Shown here in pieces: positions 6,659 to 12,132 of a stretch of DNA of 12,132 bases. The translations under genes and the position numbers were made by a program. Under the pieces are notes generated by a model. The model had not been told where the DNA came from. It made no database searches and saw nothing but the letters and a program-made list of their open reading frames with translations. Source of the DNA: Thermoplasmata archaeon (GTDB lineage: Archaea; Thermoplasmatota; Thermoplasmata; Thermoplasmatales; Thermoplasmataceae); assembly GCA_021797955.1 (NCBI GenBank), contig JAJZYV010000017.1, positions 1 through 12,132 of the forward strand, read 5' to 3'. Each line of letters starts with the position of its first letter. Within the stretch, counting starts at the first letter, position 1.

Positions 6659-7753
6659 ATGTATTTCCCGGAAAATGTTTACAAGGGAAGATGTGACGAA
6701 TTAGTTTCTCTTATGGAACTTAAGCAAATAGATTCAGTTATTATCCCGCCTGGTCCAAATTTTTTCTATTTGACGGGGATGGAGACCGAGTCCATGGAAC
6801 GGCTGACGGTTCTTATTGTTACCAGAAAAAATTGCTCTATTTTATGCCCGAAGCTAATGGAAGACCAAATAATAGAAGAAACATGGGTCAATCAAACACA
6901 AACTTGGAATGACGGTGAGAATCCCTATAAAATTCTTAGAGAAATAGTTGGTCGCCCCAATTCAATATATGTTGACGGCAATATGCCTTTTTTCCATCTA
7001 GATTATTTAATGAAAACGTTCAATGTGACATTTGAAAACTCTGATCCTATGTTGAATCAGCTCAGATTTGTAAAGGAAGAGTTGGAGCTTTCATTGATAA
7101 GAGAGGCAACTCGCTTATCTGAAAAAAGTCTTAAGGAGATATTGAATGAACTTAGAGAGGGAATTACAGAAAAGCAATTCGCCAAAAGACTGGAAGATAG
7201 ATTTGTAGAGAATTCTCTGGATGGGACGGCCTTTCCTTCAATAGTGGCTTTTGGAAAGAATTCCGCCGTTCCACACCATTCTCCCGACAATACTGCCCTG
7301 AAGAGAGGTGATCCTATTGTGATCGATTATGGTGGTAAGTTGAAAGGATATTCGTCCGACAACACCCGCACATTTATACTGGGAGAATCCAACAAGAAAT
7401 TTGAAACAATATTCAATTCAGTTAAAATGGCAAACGAACAAACCAGAGAGATTATAAATGGAGAAACAACCTATTCTGAAATGGATCAAACAGCCAGAAA
7501 TATAATTCAGAAGGATGGATTTGGCAAAGAATTTATTCACAGGTTGGGACACGGCCTGGGGATATCTGTCCACGAGCCCCCATATCTCATCCCCGAAAAT
7601 AATTCAAAGGTTGTAACAAATTCAGTTTTTACCATAGAGCCGGGAATTTATATTAGAGACATGGGGGGAGTTAGGATTGAGGATACAAATTACTTCAACG
7701 GTAAGAAATGTGTTCCGTTTAATTCGATGTCCAGAGAACTGATGGTTTTGTGA
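6659..7753 (+). CDS. M24-family Xaa-Pro dipeptidase/aminopeptidase (full length)
   Basis: The 364-aa cytoplasmic metallopeptidase has both family domains: an N-terminal creatinase/prolidase-type domain (residues 1-135, with PGPNFFYLTG) and a C-terminal pita-bread catalytic domain. The five ligands for two metal ions are present: D223 (VIDYG), D234 (SDNTRT), H298 (LGHGLG), E327 (IEPGIY) and E341 (RIEDT). Substrate-contact histidines are in VPHHSP (206-207) and VHEPP. Length is that of archaeal PepQ-like enzymes. It is a diverged paralogue of the partial gene at the left edge, sharing IVAFG, IDYG, TRT, HGIG/HGLG and GVRIED blocks. It likely follows the HExxH gene on one transcript. It converges on a small minus-strand gene with five bases between stops. 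Whether it prefers Xaa-Pro dipeptides or longer peptides cannot be told from sequence. Confidence 0.9.
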   Translation: MYFPENVYKGRCDELVSLMELKQIDSVIIPPGPNFFYLTGMETESMERLTVLIVTRKNCSILCPKLMEDQIIEETWVNQTQTWNDGENPYKILREIVGRPNSIYVDGNMPFFHLDYLMKTFNVTFENSDPMLNQLRFVKEELELSLIREATRLSEKSLKEILNELREGITEKQFAKRLEDRFVENSLDGTAFPSIVAFGKNSAVPHHSPDNTALKRGDPIVIDYGGKLKGYSSDNTRTFILGESNKKFETIFNSVKMANEQTREIINGETTYSEMDQTARNIIQKDGFGKEFIHRLGHGLGISVHEPPYLIPENNSKVVTNSVFTIEPGIYIRDMGGVRIEDTNYFNGKKCVPFNSMSRELMVL

Positions 7754-7758
7754 TTGAA

Positions 7759-8004
7759 CTATTCTATGCGCATTACTTCAATTGTAAGTTCACCATTTTC
7801 CTCCAGAAATCTCTTTAATTCTAACTTGCTTTGTGAGGCAAGAGACTGAAAGATATTTTTGTCATAAGGGAATTTCTCTCTCAAGAACAGCATTCTGCCC
7901 TCTTGACCGGATTCAAGCTCAATCTTCATTGCTCTGAAAGCGCTCTTTAGATAGGTGAAAGGATCACCGCCGCAGGTGATATATCTGTAATCCTCTTCGA
8001 TCAC
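7759..8004 (-). CDS. Small conserved-looking protein of unknown function
   Basis: The 81-aa product starts at GTG (8004); an in-frame TAA lies four codons upstream, so no longer start exists. A TATA element (8025-8032) centred 24-25 bp upstream places transcription right at the GTG, arguing for a leaderless message and a real gene. The protein is soluble, with one Cys (C11) in YITCGGDPF, an alpha-helical middle and an amphipathic C-terminal strand (LTIEVMRIE). Its order (strand, Cys, x3, Pro, helix, Gly, strand, helix, strand) loosely recalls TusA-type sulfur carriers, but the Cys-Pro-x-Pro motif is not there (C-GGD-P instead), so I treat this as a weak idea only. It converges with the M24 gene five bases away. 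Confidence 0.6.
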   Translation of the reverse strand: MIEEDYRYITCGGDPFTYLKSAFRAMKIELESGQEGRMLFLREKFPYDKNIFQSLASQSKLELKRFLEENGELTIEVMRIE

Positions 8005-8024
8005 ATTTTCTGATTACTTAGGAG

Positions 8025-8032
8025 TTAATATA
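8025..8032 (-). promoter_or_regulatory. TATA box for the small gene ending at 7759
   Basis: On the minus strand this reads TATATTAA inside AGTATATTAAC. Its centre is 24-25 bp from the GTG at 8004, the normal archaeal TATA-to-start distance, giving a leaderless transcript. Confidence 0.55.
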
Positions 8033-8396
8033 CTGCTCGAGAATTTTGAAGAAATATAAATTTTTATGATTATCTGGCTCTGACTAGCAAATTGAAAAAA
8101 TTCAACAACAAAATCAACAACTAGATGTTTTTGAATATATTTTTCCTTAAACCTTAACCTATTTTTCATTTGTTCTTGGTTGTGACTGTCTCATTGTTCG
8201 AATCTAAGTGATATAAGATCGGGAGGGTAAAACAACTTTTGCATATAATCTGGTAGTTCCGTTGAGTTGGATCTTCAACGTGTATAAGAAGAGGAAGGTG
8301 AATATCGTAGTTTAAAGTGTGTGAATGTTTTGGTATATTATTTTTGCAGTTCTGTAACTTTACCATTAATTTATTCAACTGAAAGGTTGACAGACA

Positions 8397-8425
8397 TAAA
8401 TTTAAATTTCAAAAGTTTAAATTTA
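8397..8425. repeat. Perfect 10-bp inverted repeat, candidate operator
   Basis: TAAATTTAAA and its reverse complement TTTAAATTTA flank a 9-bp spacer, with half-site centres 19 bp apart, about two helical turns. The block ends eight bp before the TATA box of the exporter operon, where an archaeal activator or repressor would act. The base composition (only A and T) makes chance repeats more likely. Confidence 0.5.
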
Positions 8426-8432
8426 AAGTTCT

Positions 8433-8446
8433 AAATATATTTAAAT
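8433..8446 (+). promoter_or_regulatory. TATA box of the ABC exporter operon
   Basis: AAATATATTTAAAT is centred near 8439, predicting transcription from about 8464 and a leader of roughly a dozen bases to the ATG at 8476. This supports the long form of the ATPase. No Shine-Dalgarno site precedes the ATG. Confidence 0.55.
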
Positions 8447-8475
8447 AATCTCAACAATTCAGCGTTTGAATAAGA

Positions 8476-9585
8476 ATGGATATCGAGAAAAATAAAAAAT
8501 TGACTGATAAGGTGGATCTCGATAGTTTAAATATTGATCTCCCTAATAAACTACCCGGAAAACCGGGTTTCTCGCAAATAAAAACAATAGAAGAAAATGT
8601 AATGGCAAATCAATATCATGATTTATATCATGATCACGAATCAAGGCAAATGGAATACGCTATTCAAGTTGATCATCTTATAAAATCATACGATGGAAAG
8701 AAAAAAGCAGTTGATGATCTTTCATTCTGTGTAAAAAAAGGCGAGATATACGGTTTACTTGGACGTAATGGTGCTGGAAAGAGCACAACAATAAAGATTC
8801 TAACCACATTGATTGCATATGAGTCAGGAGACCTGAAAGTCCTCGGTATGGATGTAAGGAAAGACGGAAGCGAGATAAGGAAAAGAATAGGGGTGGTCCA
8901 GCAGGAAGAGGCCTTCGACTTTACGACTGTCGAAAATAATTTTAAGTTATACGGTATGCTCTGGGAACTTCCGAGAGAAGTCTCCAAATCAAGAAAGGAA
9001 GAATTGATGGAGCTTTTTGACCTTCAAGACCTCAGGAAGAAAAGAATGTTCGATTTGAGCGGTGGTCAAAAGAAAAGGGTGCAAGTGGCGAGGGAATTCA
9101 TGCATGACATGGATATTTTTTTCCTTGATGAGCCCACTGTTGGTTTGGACCCTATCATGAGGAGAAAAATCCTGGACTACATAAGGAAAAAAGCAAAGGA
9201 AGGGATGACAGTTCTATTTACTACACAAAATTTAGAGGAGGCAGATTACATATGCGACAAGATTGGTATTGTGGACAATGGGAAGAAGGTTGCCGAAGGT
9301 ACCTCTTCTGAGCTTAAAACAAAATATGGAGCGCTCAGAACGATGAAAGTAAGGTATACTTCCGAAGTTTCCTTTGACAAGGAAAAGTTGAAGGAAGGTA
9401 TATCCAATAAGGATATTGTAGAACTAGAGGTGGAAAATGGAGAGATTACTGTTGTTTCACCTAATATAGAAATTGTGGTCGGAAAGGTGCTGGAAAACAT
9501 TTCGAAGTTGCAGATAAAAGCGGAACAGATAATGATAGATAATCCAACATTGGATGATGTGTTTATGAAGGTGATTGCCAATTGA
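8476..9585 (+). CDS. ABC transporter ATP-binding protein, DrrA-like exporter type
   Basis: This ATPase subunit powers the membrane protein encoded next, probably exporting a drug, lipid or polyketide-like compound. The nucleotide-binding domain starts near residue 60. It shows Walker A GRNGAGKST (96-104), Q-loop (Q142/Q143), signature LSGGQ (194-198), Walker B DIFFLDEP (213-220) and D-loop GLD. The H-loop position is Gln (TTQNLEEAD, Q251) instead of His, a substitution also seen in the DrrA (daunorubicin resistance) family. A C-terminal accessory part (about 280-369) ends in TLDDVFMKV, typical of this family. The first 58 residues are an extra, probably disordered extension with Pro/Gly and a YHDLYHDH stretch. 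A shorter start at ATG 8602 is possible, but the TATA position favours 8476. The stop overlaps a possible TTG start of the permease gene. Confidence 0.9.
   Translation: MDIEKNKKLTDKVDLDSLNIDLPNKLPGKPGFSQIKTIEENVMANQYHDLYHDHESRQMEYAIQVDHLIKSYDGKKKAVDDLSFCVKKGEIYGLLGRNGAGKSTTIKILTTLIAYESGDLKVLGMDVRKDGSEIRKRIGVVQQEEAFDFTTVENNFKLYGMLWELPREVSKSRKEELMELFDLQDLRKKRMFDLSGGQKKRVQVAREFMHDMDIFFLDEPTVGLDPIMRRKILDYIRKKAKEGMTVLFTTQNLEEADYICDKIGIVDNGKKVAEGTSSELKTKYGALRTMKVRYTSEVSFDKEKLKEGISNKDIVELEVENGEITVVSPNIEIVVGKVLENISKLQIKAEQIMIDNPTLDDVFMKVIAN
8553..8568 (+). other. GC-rich hairpin inside the 5' coding region of the ATPase gene
   Basis: ACCCGG-AAAA-CCGGGT forms a perfect 6-bp stem with a 4-base loop, followed by TTTCTC. 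It stands out in AT-rich surroundings and lies 77-92 bases into the gene, within the N-terminal extension (LPGKPG). It could slow transcription or translation, or simply reflect the codons for Pro-Gly-Lys-Pro-Gly. Confidence 0.45.
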
Positions 9586-9587
9586 AA

Positions 9588-10358
9588 ATGCCTGCATTTC
9601 TAAGATTGACTATAAGAAATATAATCGTTAACATAGATATTGGGACTCTTATTTTCATGCTGGGACTGCCTACACTGTACCTCTTTGTGATGGGTTTTAT
9701 GTTTCAGGGAATAGTAACTACTGGTGTCCCTGTAGGTAATTCTTCTGTTAGCTATACTACTTTTCTCGCTCCCGGGATAATTGCACTGGAATCATTCACC
9801 GCGGGAAATATCGGTGGAAGTATGTTATGGTCAGATAGAAGATGGGGAATGTTCGAAAGAATAATGGTTGGTCCCTTCAGGAGGCTTGACTATCTTCTCG
9901 GTATAATCACAGTATCCATATTTTTTGCACTAGTTGGATCATTGATCATGATGGGTTTTGCGCTTACAATTCCAATTATTCTGCATGTTTCCCTATTGAG
10001 CATTGCCCTTTCAGTGTTTGCAATAGTGATCGGAACAATGCTTTTTTCAGCACTGTTTCTGATAATCTCTGGAGTGTCTAAATCCATGCAGGCCTACAAT
10101 ACTATTACAATAGTACTTTTCTTCCTGCTAGATTTTGCCAGCACCGCATTCTATCCAATCACAAATTCCACACCGGAATGGCTGAAGATCATATCAGGTT
10201 CTAACCCATTGAGCTTTATAGCAAATATACTCAGGGAATCACTCATTTCGTCTGTAGTTTCTGCAACATTCTTTGACGCAACACTTCTTTTCATAGTTAT
10301 GATTATATTACTTGCAATTTCCTTAAGAATATATAAAAATATTAGATCTGGAATTTGA
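9588..10358 (+). CDS. ABC-2 type permease, DrrB-like
   Basis: This is the membrane subunit of the exporter whose ATPase lies directly upstream. The 256-aa protein has a short N-terminal cytoplasmic part and about six hydrophobic segments (roughly residues 18-38, 57-77, 101-125, 135-160, 170-190 and 229-249 from the ATG). The typical cytoplasmic coupling region is DRRWGMFERIMVGPFRR, after the ESFTAGNIGGS segment. The loop FYPITNSTPEWLKIISGSNPLSF matches the conserved extracytoplasmic NP region of ABC-2 exporters. The ATG at 9588 sits two bases after the ATPase stop; an in-frame TTG at 9582 overlaps it. Like most of the family it probably acts as a dimer with two ATPase subunits. Substrate cannot be read from sequence. 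It converges with the APC permease gene, two bases apart. Confidence 0.88.
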   Translation: MPAFLRLTIRNIIVNIDIGTLIFMLGLPTLYLFVMGFMFQGIVTTGVPVGNSSVSYTTFLAPGIIALESFTAGNIGGSMLWSDRRWGMFERIMVGPFRRLDYLLGIITVSIFFALVGSLIMMGFALTIPIILHVSLLSIALSVFAIVIGTMLFSALFLIISGVSKSMQAYNTITIVLFFLLDFASTAFYPITNSTPEWLKIISGSNPLSFIANILRESLISSVVSATFFDATLLFIVMIILLAISLRIYKNIRSGI

Positions 10359-10360
10359 AC

Positions 10361-11833
10361 TCAATTCCATCTAATCTCTATATTATCAGCATCATATGTT
10401 CCAGCATTTTTTGCAACTTTAGGCTTTCTCGTTACATAGTAATGTGAGATATAGAGCGCAAAAACTACGGACCAAATTACACCGAAAACGGCCGAAACAG
10501 AATAGGCAAAATTATCCAAACTAGGGGAAATATATTGTGCCAGAATATCCTGTTCAACCGTGTAAAATACGACAACAATTGCTATTAAAGTGGAGAGCGT
10601 TGGTATAATACCGTGCCAAAGCAGCCTGAAGACTTTCTGATTTCTGGTAAATAGTGTTAAGCTAATATTTGAATAGATGTGTGTAAAGATAATTCCTATT
10701 CCTGATCCAGTTAGGAGAATTAAAGCTCCCGTTTGCGGGCCAAACACGACGCCAAATAAGAGATTTATAAAGATCATTATAATCATATAGGCTCTTATGG
10801 ATTTGAACGGACTCTTATATTTTGGATGTATCTCGGAAAATGATGGTGGAAATATTACTTTGTCCCTGCTTGCAGAGAACCATACTCTGCTAACTGCATT
10901 CGTCTTTGCCACTCCATTTGAGAGATAACTGTTAATGGTGAAGATTACCAGTAAGATACCTCCTATTGGACCAAGATATTTCATGAAAACATACAAACCT
11001 GGATCACTTGTAGTTGCGAAATTTCCTATTTTTGATACCCCGAATCCCACTGTCAATGCATAAGCTGCAGGAATCAGTGCTAATCCAGAGAAGAGATATG
11101 ACAAAAGTAGCGAATTTTTGATCTTTTTCTTTGGTTCATCCACCTCCTCCGAAACGGTTGTAGATATCCCGATTCCGGTGAAATCGCTTATTGCAAAAAT
11201 CATTGAGAGAAAAAACACGGGTAGAATGTTAACTGGGAGTTCAAATGGAGCAAAGGAATTGCCTGGACCAACTTCAATTATAATAATTATTGATGCAACA
11301 AATAGAAACATGACTTCCAGGAAACCGGTAATAAGTGTATATTGCACTGATGGTCTTATGCCCAAATACGGAATTGCAGTGATATAAATAATCATCCCAA
11401 TAGCAAAGATAACCCATAAATATCTTAAAGAGGAAATCTCTGACGATAAAAGAAACAGAAAAGATGAAATTCCCAAAACTGCGAATGCAGATGAAGTAAT
11501 ATTTTCGTAAAGCCATGAGAATGCAGTCGCAGGACCGTAAAACCCCGAGCCTGTCGCTGCTGCAGAATATGCATAATATCCTCCTGCGTTTGATCTTAAC
11601 TTTGAGAATTCGTATGGAGTAACCATCCATAATCCATAAATCAGCCAGGCAACGATTATTGCGGTAACTGAATATAACTTAGCGTCTTTAAATGTTCCAA
11701 CAAGCAAAATAGCTATGTCAGCCGCAGGGCCGACCTGAGCAAGCGAGTAGAAAGCAGACTGCCAAGTTCCGACTGAACCCTTTTGAAGTTTAGGCTGATC
11801 GGTTGAGTCTTCATTTTGATTTGCGTCTACCAT
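10361..11833 (-). CDS. APC-superfamily amino acid permease
   Basis: This is a secondary transporter in the cell membrane, expected to import amino acids or related amines with protons or by exchange. The 490-aa product has about 12 hydrophobic segments. The first, after GSVGTWQSAFYSLAQVGPAADIA, contains the unwound substrate-binding glycine region. NAGGYYAYSAAATG follows TM2 and corresponds to the family's GGxY(A/T)Y motif. FTGIGISTTVSEEVDEPKKKI matches the consensus (F/G)xG(F/I)E...EExxxPxKxxP around TM6 and its loop, with a Thr-Gly in place of the usual Gly-Phe-Glu. The Gln/Asp-rich N terminus (residues 1-17) and the C-terminal tail are soluble. Length is standard. A TATA element lies upstream and the gene appears to stand alone. 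With the peptidases in this window it suits a peptide- and amino-acid-feeding cell. The substrate is not determinable. Confidence 0.86.
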   Translation of the reverse strand: MVDANQNEDSTDQPKLQKGSVGTWQSAFYSLAQVGPAADIAILLVGTFKDAKLYSVTAIIVAWLIYGLWMVTPYEFSKLRSNAGGYYAYSAAATGSGFYGPATAFSWLYENITSSAFAVLGISSFLFLLSSEISSLRYLWVIFAIGMIIYITAIPYLGIRPSVQYTLITGFLEVMFLFVASIIIIIEVGPGNSFAPFELPVNILPVFFLSMIFAISDFTGIGISTTVSEEVDEPKKKIKNSLLLSYLFSGLALIPAAYALTVGFGVSKIGNFATTSDPGLYVFMKYLGPIGGILLVIFTINSYLSNGVAKTNAVSRVWFSASRDKVIFPPSFSEIHPKYKSPFKSIRAYMIIMIFINLLFGVVFGPQTGALILLTGSGIGIIFTHIYSNISLTLFTRNQKVFRLLWHGIIPTLSTLIAIVVVFYTVEQDILAQYISPSLDNFAYSVSAVFGVIWSVVFALYISHYYVTRKPKVAKNAGTYDADNIEIRWN

Positions 11834-11875
11834 ATTTAGTTAACCGATTATCTTATTTAAGTGGTACTCAAAACA

Positions 11876-11884
11876 CTTTTATAT
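11876..11884 (-). promoter_or_regulatory. Candidate TATA box of the APC permease gene
   Basis: On the minus strand ATATAAAAG lies about 47 bp before the ATG, predicting transcription from near 11855 with a leader of about 22 bases. A second AT element (11851-11862, ACTTAAATAAGA on the minus strand) centred 23-24 bp from the ATG would give a leaderless message; the two cannot be separated by sight. Confidence 0.45.
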
Positions 11885-12077
11885 GATGAATGAAGAATTG
11901 ATTCAGCAATTTCCATAAAAATAAATATTTATTTAATTTTAAATATAATTTGAACGTAGATAGAAACACTATCATGCATGCACTAATTATTTTAAATAAT
12001 GTGGTTTAAATTTATTTTTCTCTTTGGTGTTAAAGATCAAATTTAACTCCCTGCGACAAAGGAAGCTTGTTTCCATA

Positions 12078-12124
12078 ATTCTTGGTTATCGTGATTCTTC
12101 GTGTGTAGGCCTTCCAAGAATCAC
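12078..12124. repeat. Two overlapping inverted repeats sharing one arm
   Basis: ATTCTTGG (12078-12085) is the exact reverse complement of CCAAGAAT (12114-12121). GTGATTCTT (12091-12099) is the exact reverse complement of AAGAATCAC (12116-12124). The right arm can pair with only one left arm at a time, so two hairpins compete. GGAAG at 12061-12065 also pairs with CTTCC at 12124-12128, extending the outer fold. Confidence 0.55.
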
Positions 12125-12132
12125 TTCCGCTT

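Larger units (their letters stand above)
8005..8475. other. 471-bp intergenic region before the ABC exporter
   Basis: No credible gene is seen. A 70-codon minus-strand frame (8166-8378) has no family likeness or promoter. The region is AT-rich and unusually full of short repeats: a direct repeat TCAACAAC at 8102-8109 and 8114-8121, an inverted pair CGTTGA/TCAACG at 8260-8280, an inverted pair TCAAC/GTTGA at 8375-8390, a 10-bp inverted repeat at 8397-8425, and the TATA box at 8433-8446. It is best read as the control region of the exporter operon plus the promoter of the small divergent gene. Confidence 0.6.
11834..12132. other. Intergenic right edge, no gene seen
   Basis: This AT-rich stretch has no credible coding frame. 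It holds the APC permease promoter, a 16-bp palindrome (AAATAAATATTTATTT, 11919-11934), a CATGCATG palindrome near 11973 and, at the end, the overlapping inverted repeats given separately. The composition changes from about 70-80% A+T to nearly balanced after about 12045, hinting at a different element continuing past the window. Confidence 0.5.

Noticed and set aside
8166..8378. 70-codon minus-strand frame in the gap before the exporter
   Set aside because: It has no family likeness, promoter or ribosome site, and it covers the inverted repeats of the control region.
11118..11630. Open frames inside the APC permease on both strands
   Set aside because: They are shadows within a clear membrane-protein gene and show no independent motif or start signal.
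11919..11934. 16-bp palindrome AAATAAATATTTATTT as an operator or origin element
   Set aside because: It is pure A/T in a very AT-rich stretch and no second copy was seen, so chance is a fair explanation.
1..12132. CRISPR array, riboswitch, prophage, toxin-antitoxin or defence genes
   Set aside because: I found no regularly spaced repeats, no aptamer-like conserved cores, and no nuclease, helicase, reverse transcriptase, phage or toxin motifs in any convincing frame.

Overview
This AT-rich window comes from an archaeon. It carries the large subunit of archaeal primase, ribosomal protein S8e coupled to SRP19, the archaeal/eukaryotic rRNA methyltransferase Nep1, tRNAs without encoded CCA, TATA-type promoters and few Shine-Dalgarno sites. 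The gene style (peptide-degrading enzymes, largely leaderless genes, very tight packing) suggests Thermoplasmata (Thermoplasma/Ferroplasma/Cuniculiplasma-like). That placement is inference, not a marker-based result.

Layout. Positions 1-2162 hold the 3' end of an M24 aminopeptidase gene followed two bases later by a gamma-glutamyltransferase-like Ntn hydrolase. PriL (2239-3231) then runs tail-to-tail, with no base between stop codons, into SRP19, which overlaps S8e by ATGA on the minus strand. Positions 3858-4883 are a gene-poor graveyard with a decayed IS5-type transposase fragment (minus) and a truncated IS110-type transposase (plus). It ends at a tRNA-His gene (minus) that faces away from nep1 (plus) across one near-symmetric TATA element. 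Next come tRNA-Gly(GCC), an HExxH metalloprotease-like gene and a complete second M24 peptidase. The latter converges, 5 bp apart, on a small unknown gene on the minus strand. A 471-bp regulatory-looking gap leads to a DrrA/DrrB-like ABC exporter pair, which converges, 2 bp apart, on an APC-superfamily amino acid permease. The last 300 bp are intergenic and contain overlapping inverted repeats.

Together the accessory genes look like peptide and amino-acid use (two M24 peptidases, a GGT-like enzyme, an HExxH protein, an APC permease) plus a drug/lipid-type exporter, set among translation and replication housekeeping genes. I see no CRISPR array, defence island, prophage or biosynthetic cluster, and no clear evidence of a new multi-gene system. 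The most unusual local signals are the region before and within the 5' end of the exporter ATPase gene, and the overlapping inverted repeats at the right edge.
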